Shown: piece after piece, positions 45,708 through 62,559 of the stretch
How positions within the stretch are numbered: position 1 is the first letter of the stretch
Layout: each line of letters begins with the position of its first letter
NCBI RefSeq assembly: GCF_907164915.1
Contig: NC_061868.1
Span: 49,413,689 to 49,477,688 of the forward strand
Direction of reading: 5' to 3'
Source: Impatiens glandulifera
Taxonomy: Eukaryota > Streptophyta > Magnoliopsida > Ericales > Balsaminaceae
Length of the DNA stretch: 64,000 bases
Made by a program: the position numbers and the translations under genes
The notes under the pieces: model-generated
Seen by the model: only the letters and a program-made list of their open reading frames with translations
What the model was told of the DNA's origin: nothing
The model's database searches: none

Positions 45708-47644
45708 TTAAGTTACCGTGATAAGTTTTAATTTTATTGAATAAATATTAGATATGATTTTTACATATTATTTTTTTATATTAAATTATCTATGTATGTA
45801 TTTTGATAGTGAAAATAATGTGATTTTAAAATGAGTTCAAACAAATAAATTAAATAAATCGGTGTCTTATCTTTTTTAGAATTTTCAAACTCGTTAACGT
45901 TAGATTTATGTTACTTCGTTATTGAATATTTTGCCTTATATTTTAAATATTGTTATTTAAATAGTTAAATCTATTTGTATTTTGGTTTTGGGTGTGTTTT
46001 TGTGATATATTGAACCTTTATAATTTTATATTGTCTTTTTATTAGATTTAAATTATTCTCATTTATAGTATAAAAAAAATTGTATTATTTCTCAAAATTA
46101 ATAAATAATAATAACAACTCTTAAACAAAAGCTAAAAAAAATCTGTTTCTTTGTCTTGATGGGTTGTCTCGTGGGGGTGGACCTGGGCTGTTTTTGGATT
46201 TAAGTAGCAAATAATAATAAGCACCCGCCTTGGCCCAAAAATCTATTCCTTTTTTAATTAGGTATAATTAGTGTCCCTTATTATATCCTTATTATATGCA
46301 CTTCTTATAATTCTGTCGTTAAAAGTATTCAACCACTGTAACCTTAAAGTCGTTAAAACCTTGAAGAAGGTAATATAAAATGTCGGTAAATTATTTAACG
46401 ACGGTAAATATCCTCCGTCGCTATTATGCATGACATAAAATGAGCTGGGCTATATTTCTCAACATTAAGACTTACTTTAATGACCGTTCTATAAAAAAAA
46501 AAACTGTCGGTCAAAATAAGACAATTTTAATGAATAAATGTCATTGGATATATAAATTAGTAGCATTATAGTTCCTCCATTCCATTCCAAATATATAATT
46601 ATATCATCTAAGTTAGCTTTAGAATTAAATTTATAGAATATATATATACCTATGACTGGAGACTGGACACGGACAAATGTAGGAGCTCGAATGGAATAAA
46701 GTCAGAATTTTTTTATTTTTTTTTTACGGTTAAAATTTGACATTATTCTTAATTTTTTTTAAAAATTCAATAGAATTCACTATTTTATTTATTTAATTAT
46801 TAAAAGAATAGTAAAATTTAAATTTATTTACCTGTTTTATTCAATTTTTTTTATTTTTTATTTTGTTCCACCATAATTTTTTTTTTAAATTCATCCATCA
46901 TCGAATTCTGGGTCCTGATATGAGAGTTTTAAATTATAACTAACGAAAACGGACTCCACCCAAGACGTGGTCCATCTAGGTCCATCTATTATGACCAAAT
47001 TAAGCCCAAAATAGGCATTTTGTTGTTTCAAAATTAACACACCCATTACCATTAGAAAGATGCTGCAAATCTTAATGTGGGGTCTTTCATCTTTCTCTTC
47101 CATTCCCTCCTTGCACATGGAAATGGATTGGACCCTCCCCACTCATCATACTATTAATTAATGTCACTCATTTTTTTTTTAAAATCTTTTATTTATTTAT
47201 GTAAATAAAATATGCATATTATTTATTTATCTAAGCAAAATCAAATTCATATCCATAATCACTTTTGTTTGGTTCTTATTGCATTCCATTCTCATGTCCT
47301 TGTCATATCACACATTAAGACTATTTGTTTTTTCTAGGAATTATTATAATTTATATACAAAAAAAATAAACATGAAATAAAACTTAGTTAAAAATAATAA
47401 ATAACGATTTGCTCACGTTTGCAAGTACATTTATTTTAAAACAACAACCATGGATGCAAGTAAATAGACATAGCTAAGATAGAAAGTATTATTCTAGACA
47501 AATGTTATAATAAATGCATGGTGTTTCTAGTTCTATTGTGCAAGTCTCATACCTAAAGAATTCACAAGAAATTAGTCCCCTCTAAACATATTTCATAAAT
47601 ATAATCCATTCCAACTCCACCACTTTCTAACAATTATCGAAAGA
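45708..47644. other. AT-rich intergenic DNA
   Basis: 46310-46510 contains GTCGTTAAAA, AACGACGG and TCCGTCG-type motifs common in CACTA-like plant elements, but no pair of termini can be fixed. 47550-47644 is probably the 3' UTR of the MYB gene. No other gene seen. Confidence 0.45.
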
Positions 47645-48538
47645 TCATAGATGGTTCCACGACTCTATCATATTTCCATCAATATTGTTGAAGAAGTCAA
47701 TCCCGAAATCATGGACTCCAAAATCTTCGCAATCCGATAGCAAAGGAAAACTTTCGTCCCAAATTGGTAATACATTCATGTTGGTATTATTTTTGGTTGA
47801 ACCATCTTCATCATGACCTACTAGGAATAAGTCCCATGATGACGTTGGATCATTCTCTAACGCCGACAAACAACTCATTAGTGGATCATGAACGTCGGTC
47901 AAATCATGATGCGACGATTCATCCGTGCCAGAACCAGAACCAACATGATCGGGTGGTGAGCATGAGTTGATCTCGTCCGAGGCAGAGATCACGGCGACCC
48001 GTTTAGCTTCTCCTGAATTAATCATGTGGTCATGATCATTAGGTAGTCCTTGATCTTCTTTCCCAATTATTGGTTCGTGGGTAATGGGATCAATACCCAT
48101 CTTAAGAAGTTTCTTCTTAATATGGGTATTCCAATGATTCTTGATCTCGTTATCTGTCCTTCCTGGTAATCTTGCAGCAATCTTCGACCATCTGTACAAA
48201 TTAAAATCAAATTATATATAACCAAATTATGTCTCAAGTTTGAATATCGATAAGTATATACCATATATATATTACCTGTTGCCTAGACGAGAATGGAGGT
48301 CAATAACAAGTTGTTCTTCGGCTTGGCTAAGGAGGCCTCGTTTAAGGTCAGGGCGAAGATAGTTGGTCCATCGAAGCCTACAACTCTTGCCACATCTTCG
48401 AAGGCCCGCGAGCTTAGGGAGGGCTCGCCAACAACATTGGCCATTAGTGATGATGAAATTGATGAGCTTTTTGTCTTCCTCAGAAGTCCATGGCCCTTTC
48501 TTCACCCCAAGCTTGTCACAACAAGGTTGTCTTCCCAT
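47645..48538 (-). CDS. R2R3-MYB transcription factor, MYB42/MYB85 type
   Basis: Two exons (48538-48276, 48191-47645) give 269 residues. The start [18 protein letters not shown] is typical of R2R3-MYBs; an upstream in-frame ATG at 48577 adds 13 non-conserved residues. The R2 repeat (about 14-61) and R3 repeat (about 67-112) have the regular Trp spacing. After them come [17 protein letters not shown], shared by subgroup-8-type MYBs (MYB20/42/43/85), and an acidic, Asp/Ser-rich probable activation region. In Arabidopsis these factors promote lignin and phenylalanine production during secondary-wall formation. Only the second of the two usual R2R3-MYB introns is present (after GNR); R2 and the start of R3 lie in one exon. 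The position corresponds to MYB42 (At4g12350), which follows the CYP706 array in Arabidopsis as it does here. Confidence 0.93.
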
Positions 48539-48607
48539 CTCTTTTCCCTTATCTCTAAGTAAGTAAAGTCTCACCAAACACTATGACTCTAAAGCCCCAC
48601 AACCACC

Positions 48608-48615
48608 TTTTTATA
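48608..48615 (-). promoter_or_regulatory. TATA box of the MYB gene
   Basis: TATAAAAA on the minus strand, 70 bases upstream of the ATG. Confidence 0.55.
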
Positions 48616-51365
48616 CTCATAAAGTTTGAGCCTTGTACTACAAGTGTTCAAACGCCTTATCTACCTATATTTACAATATTGTATTCCCCAATTTCACACA
48701 AAGTACACGTATTGATTTCCCAAATTAAACTATTCACACAATCGGGTTCAAAACTCGCAATACAAATCACATGTTCAACGGAAAAAAAGAAGAAAAACAT
48801 CTACAATAAAACGATTCTAAACAGGATAATTCTCTACTTTAATTATTTTAAAAAAAATATTAATTTTGGAATGTGGAGGGCAAAGGACCCTACATATTGG
48901 TTCGGTGAAAGGTGCCCATGAACAACTACTACTAGTACTATTTACTAATGATCTGATCTGTCTAATACTCTATTATATGGTATGTCAGCTGCACAAAGGA
49001 TTTGTGTTTGTGTTTGATGTTGACTTATACAAGGCACAAAAGCTAATGATCATCATTATAATGTTGTGGATCCTTCACAATTTCATATAAATAAATATAT
49101 TTATTTCACACATAATCATTCCATCAATCATATCATGTTATAGGTTTATTGCTATGTGACTCATGAATTCCATCAGCCCTATCGTCATTCTCATGACCTT
49201 AATTCATAAAGCCGCGTAAAATCGTGAGACTTAATGAACTTAAAGTGGCTGAAAATAATAAAATATATCGACAAAATCCAACTATTGTGGCGAAGAATCA
49301 AGCTATTACATGCATGTTGGAACAAAAGAAACAAATAATAATAAAGAGTACATGAGAGCTAGCTAGGGCTTATTTAATGTAATTATCTTCAATATAATAA
49401 AAGTAGCAAATTAAATAGAGTGAAATGAAATTAATAGTGGAAGGATGAATTAATTAAATTGATCACATTGAATGCTAATAACCATTAATTCATGCAACCT
49501 TTTGACAAGATCACACAACATGGGATGAATAGTGACATTACAATAGAGGAAAATATATGATTAATCATGGACACTATCAGTGCAATTTGATTTTTTATTA
49601 TTCATCATGCCCATTATTGTTTGTGCCACTTGTTTTTATCACATTCTTCAATTACTCATTATTTTTATTTTTTCACCTACCTTATATTATTGTGTCTTTA
49701 CTTATATATATATTTGAGAATCAATGCAAGTTATTATTTGAAACTTCGAGTTTAATCTTTTTAATTAGATTAAATATTATGTTAAATGATGTATTTTATT
49801 AACCAGAGTTTTCTAAGCTCCCATGGGCATGCATGTATATATTTAACTTATAATTAATTACTATTTGTTGGAAGAAAGGTTCATGAACACATCAACTACT
49901 TGTTTGCAGGAGATCGACAAACTATATAATATTTACTAATTAATATGGTTGGAATATTAATTAACACTTAATTAATTATGGGAAATTAATTACTTGTCGC
50001 AATGTTAAATGCACGTGTCTTCATAAGCCAAGCTCTAGTGTATGAACACTATAAGATATATTAATTAATTATAATATTATTTTAATTATATGGCACAAAA
50101 GAGTACAAACGTTATTGTTGGAGAAGTCAACAGTGGTATTATCGAAAATAATTAAGATCTCCAAAATAAAAAAAAATAAAAAAAAAAGAGTGAGAGGGTG
50201 CTTAGAACTTGATAAGGTTGAAAATGAAGAATTAGGATTTATCGATACAAGATATTAGTTGGAGTATTTAAATTCATGTAATCAAACTAATTAGTAAAAT
50301 TGTATCATTGTGTGGTAACCTAAATACTTAGAACTTTGACTTGGAGGTCTTGGGTTAGGTTTATGTGGACCTAATTTGATCAACCTTCTAACATGACTAA
50401 TCATTTTTATTTTGTGTGTACTGTGATCATAGTATCTAGAGAAAAAAAACACAATCTAGAAATTGTTTATTAAAGATGGTGATGATAACGTGTATTACAG
50501 TATTTTTAAGAATTTATTTGAGTAGTTTAAGGGAAAAAAATATTAATGTTTAAGAAAAAAAGTATCATGATTAAATTTTGATTTTAATTAAAAATATCTT
50601 AAATTGAGTTGTGCTTTATTGCTAACTTTTTTTTACAATAATATAAAATTATATATATTAAAGTTTTGTAGTTATTTTGAACTTTTTCATAAAAAAAAAT
50701 TACATATATAATATTAATTTACAAATAATAAAAAATAATATCTATAAAAATCAAACTTAATAAAGTTATTAATTTACAAATAATAAAAAATAATATCTAT
50801 AAAAATCAAACTTAATAAAGTTGTAGACGTTAAATAATATACAAATTTGCAAGGATTAAATTTTAATAAATCTATCCATCACCATTTTTGTAGGAGAACT
50901 CTAAAGAGAAATTTATTTTGAATTTAATAATAATGAGTGATTAATGAGAATAAATCAAACATACCAATTGGTGTTTCGACCCAAATTATGAACGATAATG
51001 AAAATAATAATTACTCATTTACAAATGTTGTCAAAATAACGAGAAATACAAAAATAAAATTAAAAAAAAATCATAAAAAATAATGAAAAAGACATCTAAA
51101 TGAAAGTTAAATTCAAAAAACTCTTTACTAAAAATATATATAAAAAAACTCTAGATTCGATAATATTATTTCCTTTTGCGGAAAATAATGAAACAAACAC
51201 ATACTCAATAAATTATCACCCTCTATTTTTTTTTACCGATTCGGATTCTTCTCCTACATGTATTGAATTGAACATACCGTTTCAAATCTTTTTCATGGAA
51301 AATCTAGATGATTTAGAACGTGAAAATCAAAATCATGTGTTTCTAATAGGGACAGTTGACTATTG
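48616..51365. other. MYB promoter and AT-rich intergenic DNA
   Basis: No supported gene. Open frames here are short and of biased composition. Confidence 0.45.
50712..50821 (+). repeat. perfect tandem duplication, 55-base unit
   Basis: Two adjacent copies of a unit starting TATTAATTTACAAATAATAA and ending TTAATAAAGT (50712-50766 and 50767-50821), without visible mismatches, so recent. Confidence 0.92.
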
Positions 51366-51394
51366 AATTTGATTTTTCCAATTATTTTCATATA

Positions 51395-51590
51395 CATCGT
51401 AGTGCGAAAAGAAAGGATGGCTCCAAGTTGTTCAAGAATAGTGGTGGTGTTGAATTTCTCAACGAATTAGTCAGGTTTTATTTCTTGATGGATGCAGGGA
51501 AGAGATCTTTCCTATAGCCCTTGGTGGGGCTTAGTCTTGATCTCCTAGGTGCGAAATCTAAGTTTGTGTTGGGTAACCCTAAAATTGTTA
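51395..51590 (+). other. unidentified gene-like scrap
   Basis: A less AT-rich patch in which one plus-strand frame reads SAKRKDGSKLFKNSGGVEFL, then NELVRFYFLMDAGKRSFL and a stop. There is no plausible start. It looks like an exon fragment of some gene or transposon, but I do not recognise the family. Confidence 0.35.
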
Positions 51591-51893
51591 TTAAAATTAA
51601 AATTGGAGGGACTAATTTCAATTCTTAAATTTGGTCGACCCATTAATATTAAGATTAGAATTAAAATTTCAATAAAATTCAATCTAGTGAAATTTTATAG
51701 TTCAAGTCCAATTATTTTAGTTCGAAATTTTAATTTTAATTATTTTTTTATGTTTTTCAAACAAATTAACTTATTATTTTATTTTTAAAATACGATTAAA
51801 GTCTTTAATAGATGTTTTTTTTTTTTTTTAAATTTAGGATGTTTAAATATCGATATTTTTTTCTTTTATAATTTAGTAAATTAACATTTTGAA

Positions 51894-54912
<3,019 letters not shown>

Positions 54913-54979
<67 letters not shown>
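54913..54979. repeat. (AT)n microsatellite
   Basis: About 67 bases of uninterrupted AT ending in ACACGAG. Confidence 0.95.
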
Positions 54980-54982
<3 letters not shown>

Positions 54983-55439
54983 GAGATGCAAAATGCTTAT
55001 ACAATTATTACTTAAATGATAATATATTTTTAATTTAATAAGCTATAAAATAAATAATATCATACGAAAACTTTAAGAACGTCGATTTAAATTTTATAAA
55101 GTTATTTTAGGAGCTAATTTATTTTCTTTGAAATTTTAGGAGCTAATAATTTAATATTGTTTGTGGGTCAAGAAAAAACCTTGATGGGCCTTGGGATTAT
55201 GTTTTGGACAACTGTACACTCTATAGGCCCATTTCCACCCAAATGTTAACCCTGTTGGGCTGAACAATTACAGCTAGTTGCTAGTTGGTTTCTTGTTCTT
55301 TAGAAAAATGAAGGATTTTAGGAAATAAACTATAGTTTTCAGAAGAAAAAACGTAGTATTAAAAGTAACATATTGAGATATTTCATATAAACTTCTTGCA
55401 AGCTTCTATTTTTCTTTTTGTCTTTCATGAGAATCATTT

Positions 55440-55795
55440 CCATTAGAGGAAGATGGTGGAGCTGAATCTTGAGTAGTTATCTTGAATTCAACATCTCATC
55501 TTTGAACTTTGGTAGAATCTCCAATAGACACATTTTTCAAACTCAAAATCTTAATCTGGCATGAAACACTAGGTTGGCTATCAAACTCAATAAAGATAAT
55601 GTCATCAACCTAATAGAGAAGTATGCCAATTCTTGCTCGTGCTTGATCATCCCTTCATCCATGACCTCAAACATTTTACCTTGTTTTCGGTAGACAGAAG
55701 TTCGCTCGCAAAGGGCATCGTTTTTAGGTACTTGGCTCATGATGTCTTTTGTCATTTTTAAAGAACACAAATTAGCAACCACCATCTTCTACTAG
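55440..55795 (-). pseudogene. unidentified degenerate coding remnant
   Basis: The minus strand shows protein-like stretches in different frames. One frame (55785-55543) reads VPKNDALCERTSVYRKQGKM, while an overlapping frame reads DDIIFIEFDSQPSVSCQIKI and then LSLKNVSIGDSTKVQ. The change of frame and the stops suggest a decayed exon. Amino-acid composition is less biased than in the flanking AT-rich DNA. Family not recognised. Confidence 0.35.
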
Positions 55796-55799
55796 GCCT

Positions 55800-58056
55800 A
55801 ACAACTCTCAAATGATCTCATCATCAACAACATTGTGAATATGACATTTATGTTGTCATATTCACATGCACTTTTCTTCTTCTTTTTCTTTTATTATAGT
55901 CCTAAACTAACACAGATTTGGTGGGTTAAAATGCTATGCCGGCGTTACTAATCATGATACAAAATTATTATTATTAATATAATATAATATATATATATAT
56001 TAAAAAAAATTCACAAAATATGATATAAATGATACTTGTCTAAACATAACGATAAAAATAATACAAAAACACGAGTATTCACCTCACCAAATATATCTGA
56101 AACATAACGAGATTAACTATTTATGAACAATAATGAAAACATAACATAAAATTTAGTGTTAACGAGCTCAAAAATTCTCAAAAAGATCAATGAGTTCGTC
56201 GACCGCGCGCCTTCACCAATTTTCAAGAAGAGATCTCACATATCGTATAATATTAACGTTATTGGGTAATGTATTGGTCGACCGCGATCATATATAAAGT
56301 CTTACAATTTTTTCGAGCCAAATAGTCCACCATAAAATAATTGGAATAGAGACTCATCGACTCAATTCAATCAAACTTTCGGTTTCTGTCCAAAAATCTC
56401 AACAACCGATGATTAACTCAGATATCACCCACTTAATGTCAATAATATTCCAGAGTAAACTTCAAAACGCAACCACTCATTTACATTGCAAGAGCAAGTG
56501 ATATGTTGTCTTCACCTATTATCAACACATTCTGAAGTGACTAACCATAATGCACATTTTTTAAATGTATTTGTCATTAGTCAAATCCCTCAATGCATTA
56601 CATTTCATCCAAAAAAAATGAAATTTTTGAAGAAAATTAAGAATCTCACAACTTCTCTCATAAGAAGGAAACACTACCTTGCTTCTCACGAAGATTAACA
56701 TTGTTTCATGTAATCTCTATCCTTAAATATTCTCTAATATTAGATTTTATTTATGAAACTATTTAAACGTCGATCAAATATGTTTTTGATCAAAACTTTT
56801 ATATATATATATTACGACGGAGACAATGATTAAGAATGACCAAACAAGATAATCTAAAATATATATTAATATTTGGAGTTAATTGAACTCAAAAGGAAGT
56901 TGCGTTTAGTATAACAACTGCATGCCCCATATTAATGAATCGATCAAGCTCTCGTGATGATGGTGCGTGTAGTATCAATCGGTATGGATTAAAATAATAA
57001 ATTTTATTATATGAAAACCCCAAAATGATTAGGCCCCATTACCCATTAATAATTAATCATATTTCGATTTAAGATACGTGCACGAATTTTATTGCATTGC
57101 GTTACCCTTACCAGTTACTTACTACCCATAATATTTCCATCGTAAAATGCCATTGTCATGACCCCATCTCTTTTGGCTTTATTCAAAATGTCTTTTTCCT
57201 TCTTTTTTTTTTTCTTTCTTTATAACTAATAATAACGATAAATTTACTTTTTAGAAATTTTTTATTTTATTTTATTATGAATTTGGTAATTAAATGTTTC
57301 AATGAAAACCCATATATAATATATACATAAAAACAGATATTTGCACATGTTTATGTTCACCTTATAATTGAAACATATAAAAATAGTATAATTAGTTAGT
57401 TAGAGAAATTATTGAATTGATATTATATATTTAATCGATTGGTATCGTCCTACATGATTTTGCTTCAAGAAAATCACATTTTTTATATATAAAATAAAGT
57501 ACATAATTATTAACATATATACATCTTGTATAACAAAATATAATTAAAAGATTTTGTCAGAAATCAAACCAATTTTATTTGTTAAAAATGGTTAATCAAA
57601 GCCTTTTTCAATAACTTAGTTTAAAAATTATTTTGTCATTCATTTTTTTTAAAATTGTTTAATTTAATTACATATTTCGTATTAAATAAAATCCAAATTA
57701 ATTCCATCCTTTTATATTTGAATTTTCAAAAATAATTATGATTGTGACAGAGATCAATTATATTAATTTTTAATATAATCCACCCAATAATTAAAACATG
57801 TTTGTCTAGGACAATTTTAAATCTAACTAGCCTCTCAAAGAGACCACTAGCTGACTCGCCAAAAGTTTAGGACCACAAATTTTATTTAAATATTTTCTAT
57901 CCATTGAAAAATAAAATAGTGCTCAACAGTAATTCAAAAATCATATTTTTTAAGAGATAGACTAAAAAGTCACAAACCATTCCTATTTAAAACATTATAA
58001 ATAAAAATCATGAATAATCGCTTCTTAAGTTTAAAAATAATATATATCAGTTAATT

Positions 58057-58094
<38 letters not shown>

Positions 58095-58560
58095 TAATAA
58101 AAAAACTTAAAATATATTAATATATAATGATAACATTATATATATATATATACTTTTTAAATAAAAGATATTTTAATAGTTAATGAATTTAATGATTTAA
58201 TTAATTAAAAAGAAATAACATTATGTTTGAAATTGAATTAAAAAAAACAACTTTACTCAACAAACTCTTAGGGTTTTATTTATTTATTTTAAATTTAATC
58301 CTAATCAAACATTATTGCATAATTATTTTTATTAATCACATCATTAAATTAATTAATCAAAATACTAAAATACCTTTAAAACAAAATTATTTTATCATTA
58401 TATATTAATAACTTTAAAGTCATTTTACAAACAAAAAATACCCAAAAAATACAAATACTTTCTTAAAATCATCACCCATAAACTCTTATCAAACAAGCTC
58501 TAAGATGTTTCTACACACTCGAGTCGAGTTGCTTTCAAATATAAGCTACAGATAACCTAA
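55800..58560. other. AT-rich intergenic DNA upstream of the PMEI gene
   Basis: No gene is supported. (AT)n lies at 58061-58090. 58040-58500 has sequence related to the MITE family above, ending in ATAAACTCTTATCAAACAAG, but a clean pair of ends is not visible. Confidence 0.45.
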
Positions 58561-58633
58561 GCCCCATATATATATATATATGGACATCTCAATTTCATAC
58601 TTAATTTTCTCAACACCCAAATAAAAAAGAAAG

Positions 58634-59257
58634 ATGGAAAGTTGTTCAACCATTTTCCCTTCATTAACCAAACTCATGATCACAATATTTCTCATCCTCC
58701 AACTACTACTCATGATCAACACCACAGCCCAATTACATATCAACAACACAAACATGGACTACGTTTACAAGTCGTGCAACACCACCATGTACCCTAGTCT
58801 ATGTTACACCTCCCTTTCTCCATACGCCGATTCCATCCAATCGGAACCTAAACTCTTAGCCAACGCATCCCTTTTCGCCGCTCTCTCCGCCACCAAATCC
58901 TCTTCCAAGTTCTTGAAATGGCTCGCAAAGCGCAAAGAGCTCACGACTAGAGAGGCTCACTCAATCGTAGACTGCATCGAGGAGGTCGGTGACTCAATTG
59001 ATGAACTTAAACAATCCATGCATGAAATTACTCGAGATCTTGAGGTGGGATCGTCGGCGTTCGAATTCCAAATGTCGGATATTCAAACATGGGTGAGCGC
59101 TGCTTTGACAGATGATGATACTTGTTTGGATGGATTGGATGAAGTCAAAGTAAACCCTAGGACAAAAAACCTAGTTCGACAACATATGGTTAGGGTGGCT
59201 CAATTGACTAGTAATGCATTGGCACTTGTCAATAATTATGCCAAATCTCGAGCTTAA
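58634..59257 (+). CDS. pectin methylesterase / invertase inhibitor (PMEI)-like protein
   Basis: Single exon, 207 residues. A signal peptide (about 1-32, ending near TTAQ) sends it to the cell wall. The mature part is a four-helix bundle with the family's four cysteines, Cys48, Cys57, Cys114 and Cys154. The contexts are typical: YKSCNTTMYPSLC, IVDCIEEVGDSIDEL and DDDTCLDG. PMEIs bind pectin methylesterases one-to-one and keep pectin methyl-esterified; some members inhibit invertase instead, and sequence alone does not decide which. Several N-glycosylation sequons (NTT, NAS) are present. A TATA-like (AT)n stretch lies at 58566-58580. The gene is intact. By position it corresponds to Arabidopsis At4g12390 (PME1, an inhibitor-domain protein). 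Confidence 0.93.
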   Translation: MESCSTIFPSLTKLMITIFLILQLLLMINTTAQLHINNTNMDYVYKSCNTTMYPSLCYTSLSPYADSIQSEPKLLANASLFAALSATKSSSKFLKWLAKRKELTTREAHSIVDCIEEVGDSIDELKQSMHEITRDLEVGSSAFEFQMSDIQTWVSAALTDDDTCLDGLDEVKVNPRTKNLVRQHMVRVAQLTSNALALVNNYAKSRA

Positions 59258-60482
59258 GTTTTTTCTTTACCATGGTTTGTAAAATAATTTGTGAATATAT
59301 ATATATACTTGTAATAGTGTGAAATGTGTGTAACAAATATTGATATTTTTTTATTTAATATTTTGAATATTTATAAAAATTGGGATTACGAGTTTGATAA
59401 CTTCTTGTGTAATTAATTAACTTGGATTATTTATTTTTTTTATGCATTTTTTTAATTTTTTTTATAATGTCATATTTTGTTGTTGTGTAAATGATTTTTA
59501 TCATTTTTATTGTAATTAACTATTTAAAATAACTATATTATTTATAAAAATGGAGATAGACAGTTACCCATTGTTTATTACACTTTTTTACCATCATTGA
59601 AAGAGTATAATAATTGAAGAGTGTTTATGTTAAATTTTATGTTATGTTTGTTAGTTGATGAATATTTTTTTTTTATATTTTATTATTAGTCTCAATTAGT
59701 TAATCTCATTTTGTTTTTTTTATGTTCGATAAAAATGTGAACACTCATGTTTTTTGTATTGTCAACTATCATTTACATCATATATATTGCATTGACCTTT
59801 TAAAAAAAAGTATGAGTACAATAATTAATTTCATTTCCATATCAATTAAATGTGACTAACACATCTCTAATTAATAAGTTTATAGGTAGGTGCAATTTCT
59901 TTTTCTTTCATTATTTTTCAATGAATTGAAAGTGTTTTTTTAATAGGGTCCAAACTCAGATTTTTATCCTTTATGCACACAAAAAATTGTCACTTAAGTT
60001 ATTTTATTTTATTGGCCGATTTATAAAATTTATCTCTTTTTATTTATCCTATCTTGTTTATTTATTAAATTATTTTATTTTTTTTATGTAGAAGTTTATA
60101 TTTCTATTTAGTACTAATTAGTTGTAGGTATATCAATTAATTTTGTTTATAGTATTCAATGTTTAGTTATCACTTTAATTTTGAGTACTTGTAATCATTT
60201 TATATGGACAATGATATCTTCATATTAATTTATATATGATTTTTGTTATTAGATAATATATATATAGATATATACATTGAGTGGTCATGCATGCATCATG
60301 GATGGGGCGGGTGATGGGGACGGGGCACTAAGGCATGGGCAGGGCTGATGAGAAATGGGGTCCATGTTTTATGCCCAATTTTAAGGCAGTCTAATCTAAA
60401 TCTAATCACTGCCCATATTTTATCAATCAACTTGAACAATTGAATTAAAACACATTTACTTGACGCAACTTTATAAATATAA

Positions 60483-60618
60483 TTACAAACTTGTATCAAC
60501 TTATCAATCAATTCTGACATTATTCGGGGATGATCTAAGAATTTGAGTTGTTACAAACTTGTATCAACTTATCAATGAATTCTGACATTATTCGAGGATA
60601 AATCTAAGAATCTGAGTT
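60483..60618 (+). repeat. tandem duplication, 68-base unit
   Basis: TTACAAACTTGTATCAACTT begins at 60483 and again at 60551. Both units run through AATTCTGACATTATTCG and ATCTAAGAAT(T/C)TGAGTT with a few substitutions. Confidence 0.88.
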
Positions 60619-60767
60619 AAAGTGGGTTTAAAAATATAATGAGAAAATTATAGATAAAACGAAATATAAATATAAGTTTTGTCATTTTTTTTAAGAATTA
60701 GATAAAAATAATAAAACAAATTATTATTTTTTTAAATTATATTGTCACAGTTTTACCGTTAAAATAA

Positions 60768-60812
<45 letters not shown>

Positions 60813-62559
60813 GAATTAACTTCAAACCCACCCGAACCTACCTAAATTCACATTTTCATCGCCATCTGATCCTTGAGGTAGCAACCATATTGATAAAGGG
60901 AATAATAATTACCTGCAAAAATAAATAATAATATCTAACGTATCCCTTTTTTTCCTTAATTAGAAAATCAAAAGGACAATAATTAATCTTTAACTTTTAA
61001 TTGGCCAGACCAATTACTCAAATATGAAATAGCCCCATTCATCTAGGGATTTATTATATATTTATTCAGCTAGTAAGAATGAATTAATTAAATCTTATCT
61101 AATGAGATGATGGGCTGGGTATATATCGTTACCATGCATGCATCATTCATAGCCATTGTATGCAGACATGGATAAGGTCATGGTTGAGAGCCAGACAAAA
61201 ACAAGGTCACGGTCGAGACTCTGTAATGGGCCACCTACGTTATTAAAATAGAAATAAAAAGATAGAACAAATGAAGTTTCAGCAAATGAAGTTTCAGCAG
61301 GTACGTTTTGGGAGTGTACTCATTCCTTGTAATGCGGAAAATAATAATTATGGTTAACGTTAGAGTAAATCGTTTTATAATAGAGTTTTATTTTTGAAAG
61401 GACGCAGAAAAATATTTTCGTCTGAACAACACGTTATGCATCGACAAGATATGAATAGTTATGTTAGCATCGCTAAAAGTTGTTTGGATGAGTTCATATC
61501 ATTTTTGTTGAGAGAAATTTTTGGAGTCAAAATGTAAAGTTTTGTCTTTATTATAGGATTTAATATCAACCATCAATTGTTTGTGGTTTATATTAATTTC
61601 AGTTGATATTGATTTTAGTTACATCACAATTATCTTATAGTTAGGCTTAATTAAGTTATGTGTTTATGTTTTCTGAATTTAATAATAGTTGTAGTCTTTT
61701 TTCTTTTGCTGTAATCTTTTTATCTTTGACAGTAAGAAATCTCCTTTCATCTGTTTTTCTATACTTTATTGTTCATCACTTTCTTGCATTCCGCACAAAG
61801 ATTTCATCCACTATCTTCTTCTTTGGATGAAACGTTATTCACGGTGGAATTCTTACATATGATATATGAAATTTATTATTATTATGGTTATATAGTCGTA
61901 TGTGTCACAATGAGGTTGAATTCGCAACTCACTTATTTTTGCATTGTGGAGGGTGTTTAGTATTTGAAGTCTTTTACGGAGTATCACTGAGATTAATTAA
62001 GTGATGCCCGAGTCTTTGGTAGTTGTTGTGAGATTTGGATTGTTGCGACTAATATGACAGATCTACATAATTGAGTTATCACCCCAATTATTTTTTGGTG
62101 GACTATCTATCTGGTTTGAGAGAAATTGTCGAACTTTCACTGATTGTAGTTGTCCGATACGTATCATTCATAATGTTATTATTATGATATTTTCTGAAAT
62201 TCATTTCGGAAAATCGGTAGAGTCCGTCAAGGAGTTAATCGTTTTCTCGAGAACTTACGAACTCAATAACTTAATTATTGAGTAACGTTTTTTAATTTTA
62301 ATTTTTATTTATTTTTTGTTCTTTTTTTTTCGTTACGTTCAAACGATATATTTTCATCATTTTAATATACATGGACCTTTTTAAAAAAAGAAAAATTAGA
62401 TAAAAAAAAGAAAATATATTTTTTTCCGCTATGAATGATATTTAAATTTATAACTAAATAAAAATTAAAAAAATCTTCTTCCAGAAACATTCTACTGTAC
62501 ACTGTTATATTTGAAAATGTCAATAATTTTAACCAAATATCAATTTTCAAGCCCTCGAC

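Noticed and set aside
60296..60365. G-rich patch as a quadruplex or regulatory island
   Set aside because: The G runs are uneven, and similar GGGGCGGGTGATGGGG phrases occur in plant dispersed repeats. No gene start lies nearby.
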